A stretch of 64,000 nucleotides of DNA from Delftia acidovorans. Its GTDB lineage: Bacteria > Pseudomonadota > Gammaproteobacteria > Burkholderiales > Burkholderiaceae_C. Below the pieces are notes generated by a model. It was not told the DNA's origin and did no database searches. It saw only the letters and a program-made list of their open reading frames with translations. The stretch lies in contig JAITUC010000005.1 of NCBI GenBank assembly GCA_031286585.1, forward strand, positions 62,001 through 126,000, read 5' to 3'. Each line of letters opens with the position of its first letter. Within the stretch, counting starts at the first letter, position 1. The translations under genes were made by a program, and so were the position numbers. Positions 24,921 to 33,901 of this stretch are shown piece by piece.

Positions 24921-27350
24921 TCAACGCATGCTGCCGGACGACAGGGGACCAATCTCCACCGCCGCCTTGGACCCGGCGGGCTCCGGCGTCTTGAGCAGCG
25001 GCACCAGGGCACGCATCTGATCGCGCAAATCATCGCTGACGCTGCGGATATCGACATCGGAGCGCACCACGCGCGGGGTGATGATGACCAGCAACTCGGT
25101 GCGCCGCCCAGAATTGGAGGTAGAGCCGAACAGATTGCCCACGACAGGCAGGTCGTGCAAGAAAGGAACGCCATTGCGGCTGTTGGTATTCGTCTCCTGT
25201 ATCAGGCCACCCATGACAATGGATTCGCCGGAGCGAACAGACACTCGGCTGGAGAGCTGCCGCTGCAGGAAGGAGGTCTGCTTCGTGATGGTGTCCTCAC
25301 TGCCCACGTCGGTGACCTGCTGATTGACCGTCATGGTGACGAGGTTGCCGGCATTGACCGATGGAGTGACCTGCAGGTTTACGCCGGTGTCCTTGTACTG
25401 GTAGGAGTTGGTGGTGGTGCTGCCGACGGTCGCGCTGGTCGTGGTTTCCCCAGACCGGTAGGGCTGCTGCGTACCCACGGCGATGGCCGCCGTATGGTTG
25501 TCCAGCACCATGAGCGTTGGGCTGGCCACCACCTTGACATTGGTCTTGGTCGACAAGGCATTGAGGGTAGCGCGGATGTTGGTGGCAGAGTTCCTCAACG
25601 TGTAGTTGAAGCCCATGCCAATTGCCTCACCCAGAGTGGAACTTGTGGCCTTATCCGTGTTGAGCAGCGTGCCATTTCCTCCATAGCCCTTGTTGCCCAC
25701 ATCTCCACTGAAGGCCCACTGCAAGCCGAACTGAAGACCATCATTCAGCGTCACCTCGACAATGCTCGCCTCGATCAGCACCTGGGTCGGCGGCAGGTCC
25801 AGCTTCTTGAGCGTGACCTCGATACGCTCGAACTCCGCAGGTGTTCCCCAGACCAGCACGGAGTTGTTGAGTTCATCGGCCATGACACGGATGTTGCCGA
25901 TGCTGGCCGTGCCGCCGCCCTGCCCGCCTACACCGGTTTGCCCCAAGCGCTGCTGGTTGTTGCCGAAACCGCTATTGCCAAAGCCGCTATTGCCGAAACC
26001 GCTATTGCCGAAACCGCTGTTGCCGAAACCGCTGTTGCCGAAGCCACTGTTGCCGAAGCCACTGTTTCCGAAGCCACTGTTTCCAAAACCGCTGTTTCCC
26101 ATGGAAGTCCCGAGCCCCGGCGCCACGCCGCTGTTGGTTGATGAGCCACCACCCGGTCCGCCAAAGATGCCCGACAGCACGCCTGCGAGATGCTTGGCAT
26201 TGCCGTTTTGCACGTGATAGATGTTCAGTTGCGGCTGCGCGCCACCCGAGCCGGGCTGGTCGAGCTTGGCGATCCAGCGGCGTGCTTCCTCAAGGTAGGC
26301 CGCGCGGGGCGTGATCACCAGAATGCTGTTGAGCCGCTCGATGGGCATGATGCGCAATGCGCCGAACAGCGGGTTGCCTTCGCCCAGGGCGGCTGCGGCA
26401 TTGGGTGCGGCTGCGGCAGCAGCCCCCCCCGGCCGAGCAGCGCCGGCCGTGCCCACCGCGCCTGCAGCAGGTGCTGCCGCCTGGGCAGCAGCGCCACCTC
26501 CGCTCATCAGTTGCAGGGCGGCATTGACCTCCTGGATGGTCACATACTTGAGCGGGAACACGCCCACCGACATGCCCTCCAGCAGGTTCACGTCAAAGGT
26601 GCGCACCATTTCCAGCCAGCCTTCGGCCTGGGCGCGCGACCCCACCATGACCAGCAGATTGCGGACATTGTCCACACGCACGATGGCATCACCCGGCACC
26701 ATGGGCCGCAGGATGGACGCCATCTCGTTGGCGCCAATGTACTGAAGCGGAACGATGATGGTTCCATACCCAGGCGCAAGCGGTTTGTCGACCACCGCCT
26801 GGCGCACCGTGGCGCCGATGCTCTTGAGCGCATCGACACGGCCTACATGGTAGGTTCCCCGCGCGTCGCGGACCATGGCCATGCCATTGGCCTGCAACGC
26901 CGTCTCGAGCAGGTTCAGTGCCTGGTCGGCAGGAATTTCCTTCTGGGTGCTCAAGGTGACCGTGCCCGAGATGGGCGGATGCAGCACATAGTCCAGCGAC
27001 AGGATGTCGCCCAGCACCGTGCGGACCACCTGTGCCAGCGGAGCATCCTCGAAACTGAGCTTGACAGGCGCACCCGATACAGGGGGCAGGGCCTGGGGCC
27101 CGGCAATCAGCTTGCCCGTACCCTCCATGATGCGGGGCTGCTGGCCTTCGCTCGATTTGATGTCGGGTTTTTTCTCATCCGCAGGTTCGGTGAAGATGTA
27201 GTCCTGGGTGTTGCCCGTGCCGAAGTGGCTGACGAAGTTCTTCTGGGCAGGCTGCGCGCATGCCAGCAGCAGCTGGCACACGGCAATGGCCAATGCGGTG
27301 TGGACGGGACGGTAGTGGAATTTCATGGTTTTCTGACCGATCTCTTTCAT
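24921..27350 (-). CDS. gspD: type II secretion outer-membrane secretin GspD
   Basis: About 809 residues. This forms the gated outer-membrane channel of the type II system. Periplasmic N0-N3 ring domains are visible (for example VRTVLGDILSLDYVLHP in N0, and VDNVRNLLVMVGSRAQAEGW and the similar ADELNNSVLVWGTPAEFE in the repeated N domains). The C-terminal secretin domain includes VPFLHDLPVVGNLF. An Ala-rich insert lies near 290-320 and a nine-fold NSGFG repeat near 420-465. The N-terminal leader ends in LLLAC, a possible lipobox. The ATG at 27350 overlaps the preceding gene by ATGA; a second ATG at 27326 directly before the leader is an alternative. Confidence 0.95.
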   Translation of the reverse strand: MKEIGQKTMKFHYRPVHTALAIAVCQLLLACAQPAQKNFVSHFGTGNTQDYIFTEPADEKKPDIKSSEGQQPRIMEGTGKLIAGPQALPPVSGAPVKLSFEDAPLAQVVRTVLGDILSLDYVLHPPISGTVTLSTQKEIPADQALNLLETALQANGMAMVRDARGTYHVGRVDALKSIGATVRQAVVDKPLAPGYGTIIVPLQYIGANEMASILRPMVPGDAIVRVDNVRNLLVMVGSRAQAEGWLEMVRTFDVNLLEGMSVGVFPLKYVTIQEVNAALQLMSGGGAAAQAAAPAAGAVGTAGAARPGGAAAAAAPNAAAALGEGNPLFGALRIMPIERLNSILVITPRAAYLEEARRWIAKLDQPGSGGAQPQLNIYHVQNGNAKHLAGVLSGIFGGPGGGSSTNSGVAPGLGTSMGNSGFGNSGFGNSGFGNSGFGNSGFGNSGFGNSGFGNSGFGNSGFGNNQQRLGQTGVGGQGGGTASIGNIRVMADELNNSVLVWGTPAEFERIEVTLKKLDLPPTQVLIEASIVEVTLNDGLQFGLQWAFSGDVGNKGYGGNGTLLNTDKATSSTLGEAIGMGFNYTLRNSATNIRATLNALSTKTNVKVVASPTLMVLDNHTAAIAVGTQQPYRSGETTTSATVGSTTTNSYQYKDTGVNLQVTPSVNAGNLVTMTVNQQVTDVGSEDTITKQTSFLQRQLSSRVSVRSGESIVMGGLIQETNTNSRNGVPFLHDLPVVGNLFGSTSNSGRRTELLVIITPRVVRSDVDIRSVSDDLRDQMRALVPLLKTPEPAGSKAAVEIGPLSSGSMR
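25962..26096. repeat. nine tandem 15-bp units inside gspD
   Basis: Nine head-to-tail 15-base units, consensus GCCGAAACCGCTGTT on the plus strand, differ at a few positions. They encode nine NSGFG pentapeptides in the GspD linker between N-domains. In-frame unit length means that copy number changes would leave the secretin frame open. The repeat lies within a coding gene, has no spacers and is not a CRISPR. Confidence 0.95.
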
Positions 27351-28006
27351 TTCTGCGGCTTGGCAGCGGCAGGGCCACTGCTGCCGAACGACGGCACAGG
27401 CGCTCCCTGGCCGCTTCGGGTCAGCCCGGCGGGCAGCGGGAACTGCGGCTCTTCCGATGCGGAATTTGCCTGGGCAGGGGATCCCGGCCGTGGAGCGGCC
27501 CCCTTGTCCATACTGGATCTGGCGATGGTGAGCATGCGCCGGCTGCCGTCACGCTCCAGCTCGACCTCGCGTCCATCCACCCGGATGAGCTTCCAGCCGT
27601 TGAGGCTCTGGTTCATCATGAGGCGCTGCTCCTTGCCGTCGACGCGCAGGATGATGCCCGTCACCTTGCCCGCGAACGAACCCAGCACCTGGGCATTGGC
27701 CAGGCGGTCGGGCTCGGGCTCCTTGGCAGGCGGCGGTGGCGGCGGCGGTGGCGGCGGCGGGCGGCGGGTCATGGCGAACAGCGGACGCTCCTGCATCTGC
27801 AGAAGCTGGCGGTCATCCTGGCGGGGAGCAGTCCCGGATGGAGACTGGGGAACCATGGCCTGGATATCGCCTCGCTGCACTCCAGGCGGTTGCCAGGTCG
27901 TGTTCCGAAGCTGAAGCCCGGGCGTCAGCCACAGGGCAGCCAGCCCTGCGCACAGTATGAGCTGGGTGCCTGCAATGCCCCAGACCGGTAGATTGGGCCG
28001 CCTCAC
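27347..28006 (-). CDS. type II secretion inner-membrane protein, GspC/XpsN type
   Basis: A 219-residue bitopic protein at the position that XpsN occupies in Xanthomonas-type operons, directly before gspD. A single membrane segment covers about residues 8-30. A run of eleven prolines follows at about 83-93, then a small domain with LANAQVLGSFAGKVTGIILR and GKEQRLMMNQSLNGWKL, which is the homology-region type of GspC that contacts the secretin. The Pro/Gly/Ser-rich tail has no clear PDZ. It is coupled to gspD by ATGA and to the GspM gene at the other side. Its naming (GspC or GspN) is a matter of scheme. Confidence 0.8.
   Translation of the reverse strand: MRRPNLPVWGIAGTQLILCAGLAALWLTPGLQLRNTTWQPPGVQRGDIQAMVPQSPSGTAPRQDDRQLLQMQERPLFAMTRRPPPPPPPPPPPAKEPEPDRLANAQVLGSFAGKVTGIILRVDGKEQRLMMNQSLNGWKLIRVDGREVELERDGSRRMLTIARSSMDKGAAPRPGSPAQANSASEEPQFPLPAGLTRSGQGAPVPSFGSSGPAAAKPQK
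27728..27760. repeat. trinucleotide run encoding eleven prolines
   Basis: Eleven consecutive CCN codons, nearly all CCG/CCA/CCT on the minus strand, lie in the GspC-like gene. A polyproline spacer would extend the periplasmic domain away from the membrane. Such runs need EF-P for translation and can slip in length. Confidence 0.8.
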
Positions 28007-28578
28007 GAGATTTTGCTCCGGAGAATGCTGAACGTGAATTGCGCGCTGAGCTTGGGCACGGCCTTGGGATCATTGCTCAGCAGGCTGCCCTGCAGGCTGA
28101 TCTCCAGGTCGTCGAGCCACACGGTGGGAGAAATGTCCTTGAGCGCCACCAGCGCCAGCTGGATGGCCGACCACTCGCCCTCGGCCGTCATGGCCACGCT
28201 GATGCGTTCATAGGCGCCATCGTCGGTCACCGGCTTGACCTGGCTGCTGACCACCGACAGGCCCGCCGTGTCGAGCATGGTGCGCAGCCTCTGCTGCATG
28301 CCATTGCCGGTCTGGGTCGCATCCAGCTCTCCGGGATAGACATGCCTGGCCTTGATTTCCGCCACCTGGACCAGGGCCTGGCGGATTTCATCTTCCTGGT
28401 CGCGCATCCCCAGCAGCCGCGCATACCGGGGAGCCAGCGTATTGAGGGCTTCCTGCGCGGCCTGATGCCGGCCATGGATCCAGAGTCCCGCCAGGCCCAC
28501 AGGAACGAGCACCAGCAAAACGAGCGCACCCAGCAGCAACAACTGGCGCGCCAGGGGGGCAGGTATCGCGATTTTCAT
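28003..28578 (-). CDS. gspM: type II secretion inner-membrane protein GspM
   Basis: A 191-residue bitopic protein. A short cytoplasmic start (MKIAIPAPLARQ) leads to one membrane helix (about residues 12-33), a coiled stretch (QAAQEALNTLAPRYARLLG), and a ferredoxin-like periplasmic domain with ERISVAMTAEGEWSAIQLALVAL, as in the GspM-b/PilO-like group of Xps systems. It would pair with GspL in the inner-membrane platform. ATGA overlaps join it to its neighbours on both sides. Confidence 0.82.
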   Translation of the reverse strand: MKIAIPAPLARQLLLLGALVLLVLVPVGLAGLWIHGRHQAAQEALNTLAPRYARLLGMRDQEDEIRQALVQVAEIKARHVYPGELDATQTGNGMQQRLRTMLDTAGLSVVSSQVKPVTDDGAYERISVAMTAEGEWSAIQLALVALKDISPTVWLDDLEISLQGSLLSNDPKAVPKLSAQFTFSILRSKIS

Positions 28579-29750
28579 TGGCCCTCCTTGGCCGCAGGGG
28601 GCACCAAGGCAGCACCGGCCCCCGCAGGGGTGCCTTCTGCCGGCGCGGCCGGCTCGTCAGGCAGGGCATGGGTGCCAAATACCTTGGGGTCGATCACGGC
28701 CTCCAGGACAAAACTGTCCTTGCTGGTCCCCGCGGCCCGCGTGACGGCACTTGGCAGTTGCACATCCACGAACCCCGGCACCTTGGAGAGCAGATCCACA
28801 GCGTGCGATACGTTGCCGCTCAACCCCAGCACCGTGAGCTTGTTTCCCTTGAATTGAATGCGCTGCACGGCGGTGTCGTCGGGCAAGGTGGCCGTCAATG
28901 CAGACAGGACACGCAGGTGGTCGAGTTGCTGGCGCTGGCGGTCCAGCAAGGTGGCCACGTCCTGCCCCCCTTCCGCCAGACTCTGCCGGGCGGCCACGAC
29001 TTCCGAGACCGAGCGCGAAAGCTGGGTGAATTGCCGCTGGGCATCCAGAGCGCGAAACCGCAGTTGCAGGGAGGGCGTGGCAGCGATCGCCAGGGCCAGG
29101 GCCAGCACGGTCCCCAGGCCCAGCATCAGCCAGCGCCAGCGCCATGCCTCCTTCTTCAGGCGCTGCTGCTCGCCGAAGCCGTCCAGCATGACGGGGATGC
29201 CCGATGCGCTCATCGCCCAGACCTCGGGCTCGACGCCCTTGACCAGGGCCGGATGGTCGGCGAACGCCTTCAGAAGCCCGTCAATGTGGGCGCGCGAGAC
29301 GATTACCACATCCACCGGGCCCTGCGCAGGATCAGCGCCCTGAGCCGCGTCGGGAGCCTTGCGCCGGACATAGCCCCAGACGGTGTCCAGCGCGGAAAAC
29401 GGGGACATGGTCTGCACGTCCAGCGCAACCGCGCCTTGCAGCGCGGCGGGCGGCATGGCCGGCAGGCGAAGGCTGCGCGACAGGACATTGCCTTCATCCA
29501 CGAGCACCGCCACGCCCGAGGGAACGGAGCTGCCCTGCCCCGGCTCCTGCCAGCGCAGCCAGCGGCCCGCACGCACCCATGCACCCGCCTTCTGACCCAG
29601 CACCTCGATTCCCGAGGCGGGCACAAGGCGGCGGAGCACTGGCCAATCCATCATCTGCGGCAATGCTTCCTGCCACTGGCGCCCCAGTGCCGACAGGTCC
29701 AATCCAAAAAGCTTGGCGTCGGAGGTCATCAATGCCATGAAGCCTGCCAT
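28575..29750 (-). CDS. gspL: type II secretion inner-membrane protein GspL (PilN-like C terminus)
   Basis: About 391 residues. The N-terminal half (LFGLDLSALGRQW, VAVLVDEGNVLSRSLRL, GAVALDVQTMSPF) is a cytoplasmic actin-like domain that would bind the GspE ATPase. One membrane helix lies at about residues 215-235 (WRWLMLGLGTVLALALAI). The periplasmic part resembles PilN, with a coiled coil and LTVLGLSGNVSHAVDLLSKVPG. It is the partner of GspM immediately downstream (ATGA overlap). The start is uncertain: ATGs at 29750, 29738 and 29729 are all in frame. Confidence 0.85.
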   Translation of the reverse strand: MAGFMALMTSDAKLFGLDLSALGRQWQEALPQMMDWPVLRRLVPASGIEVLGQKAGAWVRAGRWLRWQEPGQGSSVPSGVAVLVDEGNVLSRSLRLPAMPPAALQGAVALDVQTMSPFSALDTVWGYVRRKAPDAAQGADPAQGPVDVVIVSRAHIDGLLKAFADHPALVKGVEPEVWAMSASGIPVMLDGFGEQQRLKKEAWRWRWLMLGLGTVLALALAIAATPSLQLRFRALDAQRQFTQLSRSVSEVVAARQSLAEGGQDVATLLDRQRQQLDHLRVLSALTATLPDDTAVQRIQFKGNKLTVLGLSGNVSHAVDLLSKVPGFVDVQLPSAVTRAAGTSKDSFVLEAVIDPKVFGTHALPDEPAAPAEGTPAGAGAALVPPAAKEGQ

Positions 29751-29833
29751 TTCCTACAAAAAAACTGTCTCATCACGACGAATCCTTCTAGCAATCGCAG
29801 CGCGCTGCCCTGTACATCGCCACGGGGCGCCCA

Positions 29834-30625
29834 CTACATACGTCCTTGCCATACCTGCATGGAAGAGAAATCCGTCCACGGCAATTGCCCCATCGGCCGC
29901 TGCTGGCGCACATCCACCTGGCGCATGACCAGCACAGCCCCCGCCGCTTCAAAGGGAACGCGCGCTATAACGGTGTACCGCGAACTGGACTGCGCCTGGC
30001 GAATCCCTCCCACGTCCGCCGTCTCCAGCACCGCCCTCAGCGCCAACGGCGATGCATCGAGGTTGACGCCCGGGCGCCCATCTGAATCCGCGACGACGAA
30101 ATGGCGCAGGGGCGCGTAGATGGCATAGGTCATGCCTGGCACCTGCAGCAGGTCTTCAGTGGCTTCGAAAGGCACTCTTATGGAGCGCCGCCTCATCTCC
30201 TCGCGGGTCTGGACAATGGCCTGGGCCATCGCCTCCGCAGGCCCGCTTCCGAGCCCCGAAAACCGGGACAGCACCAAGGCCAGCAGGGCGGGGGGCGCAT
30301 TGTTGATGTTGACCAGGCCACTCCAGGGTATGACTTCGACCGGGATTATCCGTCCCGCGACCGGAACCGTCACCGACTCAAAGGCCTTCAGGTTTGTCGG
30401 GCTGGTCGCCATGCGCTGCAAAGTCAGGTAAATCGCAGCCTCACCCACGGCGCGGCCTTCGGCCATGTTGCGGGTCACTCCTCCAACCGCAGCTTCCTGG
30501 CGGACGACTCCGCCCAGGCTGCTGGCAAAAATGGCCAGTGCAGCGACAATCCAGAGCACCAGCACCAGCGCCATGCCCTGATCGCCCCTTGCCGCGGACG
30601 CCCGCCGTCTGACGCGCGGCCTCAT
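29834..30625 (-). CDS. gspK: type II secretion minor pseudopilin GspK
   Basis: A 263-residue minor pseudopilin, the largest of the tip complex. The charged leader ends with a glycine (GDQGMALVLVLWIVAAL), the prepilin-peptidase cut site. GspK characteristically lacks the Glu at position +5, as here. Further family features are NINNAPPALLALVL and the LQVPGMTYAIYAPL stretch. Its start at 30625 overlaps gspJ by ATGA, so I discard the longer upstream frame. With GspI and GspJ it caps the pseudopilus. Confidence 0.9.
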   Translation of the reverse strand: MRPRVRRRASAARGDQGMALVLVLWIVAALAIFASSLGGVVRQEAAVGGVTRNMAEGRAVGEAAIYLTLQRMATSPTNLKAFESVTVPVAGRIIPVEVIPWSGLVNINNAPPALLALVLSRFSGLGSGPAEAMAQAIVQTREEMRRRSIRVPFEATEDLLQVPGMTYAIYAPLRHFVVADSDGRPGVNLDASPLALRAVLETADVGGIRQAQSSSRYTVIARVPFEAAGAVLVMRQVDVRQQRPMGQLPWTDFSSMQVWQGRM

Positions 30626-31302
30626 TGCTGACCTCCACCGAACGAAGGCATCAGAACGCTCCGAGGGTTCGATCCAACCGGCGTGCGCATGGCGATGACC
30701 ATCATGGGCCACGCCCCCGACGCCGCCTGCAACTCGATCTGCACGGCAGACGGCAGTTCCTTTTCATTGTCCTTTTCCGGTCCCCATTGCGGCTGCCAAT
30801 GTGCCACGCCCAGCTTGGCATTCTGGTAACGCAAGGCAAAAGCCGTGACACCGCGATCAATCACATAGGACTGACTCTGGCCCCAGTCGGGCATAACATC
30901 GGGCCCCTGCCAGGGCGCGAAGCGCAGCACCAGCGCATCCCCCTCGACCGAGAGCTGAAAGTGGGTGCGGCCACCCATGCCGAAGCGCGCGGGCATGATG
31001 CCCAGCCAGCGCATGCCCTGAGGGCCGCCTTCGAAGAACAGTTCGCTCTCGCCCTGCTTGCGCAGGCCCGCCTGCCGCCGTATGGCAGAGGCCTGGCCCA
31101 GGACGGAACGCAGGAACGCGACGGACACGCGCTGGTGGTCCATGCGGTCCAGCCGCGCATCGACACGCTCCTGCGTCTGTGAAACCGTGGACATGGCCGA
31201 GGCCAGTCCCAGCATGAGCAGGGACAGCAAGGCCATGACCACCAACAACTCGACCAGGGTGAAACCTCCTTGCCCTGCCGGCAAACGGCTATGCCGGCTC
31301 AT
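30622..31302 (-). CDS. gspJ: type II secretion minor pseudopilin GspJ
   Basis: A 226-residue pseudopilin. The class III leader MSRHSRLPAGQGGFTLVELLV is cut between Gly and Phe, and the Glu at +5 is present. The body is a beta-rich GspJ-type domain ending in IELQAASG. The ATG at 31302 overlaps the gspI stop by ATGA, which excludes the much longer upstream frame. It assembles with GspI and GspK at the pseudopilus tip. Confidence 0.9.
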   Translation of the reverse strand: MSRHSRLPAGQGGFTLVELLVVMALLSLLMLGLASAMSTVSQTQERVDARLDRMDHQRVSVAFLRSVLGQASAIRRQAGLRKQGESELFFEGGPQGMRWLGIMPARFGMGGRTHFQLSVEGDALVLRFAPWQGPDVMPDWGQSQSYVIDRGVTAFALRYQNAKLGVAHWQPQWGPEKDNEKELPSAVQIELQAASGAWPMMVIAMRTPVGSNPRSVLMPSFGGGQQ

Positions 31303-31703
31303 CGGGCTACCTCGCCCTGCTGCAACGGGCGCTGTGGGCGCAGGGTCTCGAAGACCCAGTTGCGCCCTTCGGTGGAGATGGTGATGCGCAAGGCGTGCAG
31401 TGGAACAGCGGTCTCGGGCAGATCGGCCACGGGAAAAGGAGCCGATGCCACCTGCCATGCATAGGCACCGTCCTGCCCCGAAACCTGCGTGCCTCCGGGA
31501 TCGACCATGGGAAATGCATCCATCAGCGAATCTGCCAGCATGGCCACGCCCTGGCTCTGCTCCAGCTTGGCAACGCCCCTTGCGGAGCCGCCGACTGCAC
31601 GGTAGATCAGGGCCAGTGAGAGGGCCATGATGGATAGCGCCACCAGCAGCTCCAGCAGGGTCATGCCCCGCACCCTGGGGCGGAAACCGGCGCGCCGACG
31701 CAC
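31299..31703 (-). CDS. gspI: type II secretion minor pseudopilin GspI
   Basis: A 134-residue pseudopilin with the leader RRRAGFRPRVRG followed by MTLLELLVALSIMALSLAL. The residue after the glycine is Met rather than Phe, which prepilin peptidase tolerates. The length and place between gspH and gspJ, with ATGA-type junctions, match GspI. It nucleates the tip complex. Confidence 0.88.
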   Translation of the reverse strand: MRRRAGFRPRVRGMTLLELLVALSIMALSLALIYRAVGGSARGVAKLEQSQGVAMLADSLMDAFPMVDPGGTQVSGQDGAYAWQVASAPFPVADLPETAVPLHALRITISTEGRNWVFETLRPQRPLQQGEVAR

Positions 31704-32149
31704 TACAGTGCCTCTTTGGTGACCTGGCCGGAGAGCCAGTCCACGCGCAGGCGTACGCCGCCGCCGCTTTGCGCGCGAGCCAGAGAGATGCTGCCCCCCG
31801 TGGCACCGCCCTCCGGCAGGAAGATGATGGTCTGGCTGCCGTCGGGCAGGGCCATACCCGCCGCCGTGGTCAGTTGCACGGTAAGACTGTCCGGCAGCCT
31901 GGCCGGGGCCTGCCCGGCGATGCCGTACTGGCGGCTATTCGTATTGACCGCAAAGGTCACGGGCATGCCCTGCATCGCGGCCTGCTGGCGCGCCTTGCGC
32001 AGCAGGGCCGTCACGTCCTGGACCGTCTGCCGGTAGTCCACGGCATCGCGCAGCTTGCCCATGGCAGGCGGCACGATGCCGATGATGGCGCCAAGAATGG
32101 CGAACACCACCAGCAACTCGATCAGCGTAAAACCCTGGGCGCGCTTCAA
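31703..32149 (-). CDS. gspH: type II secretion minor pseudopilin GspH
   Basis: A 148-residue pseudopilin with a short leader (MKRAQG, then FTLIELLVVFAILGAIIG). The remaining domain contains LLRKARQQAAMQGMPVTFAVN, the typical GspH helix-strand junction. Its stop abuts the gspI start with a one-base overlap. It links the tip complex to the major pseudopilin GspG. Confidence 0.9.
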   Translation of the reverse strand: MKRAQGFTLIELLVVFAILGAIIGIVPPAMGKLRDAVDYRQTVQDVTALLRKARQQAAMQGMPVTFAVNTNSRQYGIAGQAPARLPDSLTVQLTTAAGMALPDGSQTIIFLPEGGATGGSISLARAQSGGGVRLRVDWLSGQVTKEAL

Positions 32150-32210
32150 GACTCATCCTTGGCGAGACGGTACGGCAACGGCTGCTGCTGAGAGGGTGTT
32201 ACGCAACGCG

Positions 32211-32651
32211 TTACTTGGTGTTGCGCACGTCGGCGGCCTCACCCTCGCCACCAGGAGCGCCGTCCGCGCCCAGCGAGAGGATTTCCACATCGCCGTTGGC
32301 CGCCGGATAGGTGTAGCGGTAGGGATTGTTCCAGGGGTCGTTGGGCACGCCACCCTTGAGGTAGGGGCCAGCCCAGCCTGCTGCACCCGCAGGCTGCTTG
32401 ACCAGCGCATCCAGGCCCTGCTGCGAGGTGGGATAGCGGCCCACGTCGAGCTTGTACAGCTCCAGCGCCTTTTCGATGTCGGCGATCTGCACGCCGGCCG
32501 TCTTGGTCTTTGCTCCACCCAACTGGTTCAGCACCTTGGGGCCGACCAGGCCGGCCAGCAGGGTCAGGATGGCCAGCACGACCAGCAGTTCGATCAGCGT
32601 GAAGCCCCGCTTGCGGGCGCGGGAGGACAGTTGCTTTTGCATGCGCATCAT
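32211..32651 (-). CDS. gspG: type II secretion major pseudopilin GspG
   Basis: A 146-residue major pseudopilin. The leader ends KRG before FTLIELLVVLAILTLLAG. The soluble domain carries the family hallmarks RYPTSQQGLDALV, YLKGGVPNDPWNNPYRY and LSLGADGAPGGEGEAADV, the calcium-binding C-terminal loop. It polymerises into the piston-like pseudopilus. The start may be the ATG at 32651 or the in-frame ATG at 32642 (MQKQL). Confidence 0.96.
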   Translation of the reverse strand: MMRMQKQLSSRARKRGFTLIELLVVLAILTLLAGLVGPKVLNQLGGAKTKTAGVQIADIEKALELYKLDVGRYPTSQQGLDALVKQPAGAAGWAGPYLKGGVPNDPWNNPYRYTYPAANGDVEILSLGADGAPGGEGEAADVRNTK

Positions 32652-32683
32652 CTTCTACATACCTTTCAGACAATTCAGATTCA

Positions 32684-33901
32684 TCAGACGGCCAGATCGT
32701 TGACGGACAGGATTCCGAGCAGGATCGACACGATGATGGAGGCGATAAGGATACCGAGGACCAGGATCAGCGCCGGCTCCAGCATGGTCAGAAGGCGTTT
32801 GATCGCGTTTTCGACCTCGCGGTTCAATATGTTGGACAGCTCCAGCATCATGTCGCCCAGGCGGCCGGTTTCCTCGCCGACCCGCACCAGATTCAGGGCC
32901 AGGGGCTCGAATTCTCCGGTTTTCTGGGCGGCATGGGCCATGCGATGGCCTTCCTTGACCATGGGACCCATTTTTTCCAGGCGCTCGCGGATGGCGACGT
33001 TGGAGACCGTGTCGCTGGCAATGCGCAGTGCGGTCAGCAGCGTGACGCCGTTGCCCAGCAGCGTGCCCAGCGAGCGGCTGAAGAGGGTGAGCTGGTACTT
33101 GCGCACCACGCCACCCAGGCCCGGCAGGCCCAGCAGCCACGATTGCCAGGTCTGGCGGCCCTTGGGGCTCTTGGCCCAGCGGGCAAAGACCCAGCCCAGC
33201 GCGCCCAGCACGATGAACACCACCCAGCCATAGCTGCGAAACGCATGGCCCAGCCCCATCACGAATTGCGTGGGAAGGGGCAGCGCGTCGCCCATGTCGT
33301 TGAAGAGCTGTTCGAACTGCGGCACCACGAAGCCCAGCATGGCCACCAGGGACAGCACGGCCACGCCCAGCAGGATGGCGGGGTAGATGGTCGCCGAGAC
33401 CACGCTGTCGCGCAATTCGCGCTGGCGCGCCATGTGTTCCACCAGGCGGTTGAGCACGGCGGACATCTGGCCGCTGGCCTCGCCTGAACGCACCATGTTG
33501 ATATAAAAGTCGCCGAACAGGTCATGGTGCTTACCCAGCGCCTGGCTCAGCGGCATGCCGGCCTTGACGCTTTCCAGCACGGACTGGAGCATGGCCTGCA
33601 TCTGCAGCTTGTGGCTCATCTCCACCAGCACCTTGAGCGCGTTGTCCAGCGACAGGCCGGCACGCATCATGATGGCCAGTTCGGTGGTCATAGCCTGGAC
33701 GTCGTCACCCTTGATGCGCCCCTTCTTGAGCGCGCGCACTGCCACAGGGGCATTGCCCGAGCCCACGGCCTCCTCGACCTTGATGGGTGACAGGCGGCTC
33801 TTGCGCAGGTGCACCACCACCTCGGCCACGGCCGCGGCGGAATAGCTGCCCTTGACCATCTGTCCGCGGCTGTCCACGGCCTCCCAGCGGTAATCAGGCA
33901 T
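32684..33901 (-). CDS. gspF: type II secretion inner-membrane platform protein GspF
   Basis: A 405-residue polytopic protein with two repeated cytoplasmic T2SSF domains and three membrane segments. MPDYRWEAVDSRGQMVKG is a standard GspF start. LAIMMRAGLSLDNALKVLVE and LFSRSLGTLLGNGVTLLTAL are the duplicated motifs. It organises the platform and engages the ATPase. It overlaps gspE by eight bases, consistent with coupled synthesis. Confidence 0.95.
   Translation of the reverse strand: MPDYRWEAVDSRGQMVKGSYSAAAVAEVVVHLRKSRLSPIKVEEAVGSGNAPVAVRALKKGRIKGDDVQAMTTELAIMMRAGLSLDNALKVLVEMSHKLQMQAMLQSVLESVKAGMPLSQALGKHHDLFGDFYINMVRSGEASGQMSAVLNRLVEHMARQRELRDSVVSATIYPAILLGVAVLSLVAMLGFVVPQFEQLFNDMGDALPLPTQFVMGLGHAFRSYGWVVFIVLGALGWVFARWAKSPKGRQTWQSWLLGLPGLGGVVRKYQLTLFSRSLGTLLGNGVTLLTALRIASDTVSNVAIRERLEKMGPMVKEGHRMAHAAQKTGEFEPLALNLVRVGEETGRLGDMMLELSNILNREVENAIKRLLTMLEPALILVLGILIASIIVSILLGILSVNDLAV

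Noticed and set aside
25962-26096. CRISPR-like repeat array
   Set aside because: Units are only 15 bases, contiguous, without spacers, and encode a pentapeptide repeat inside gspD.
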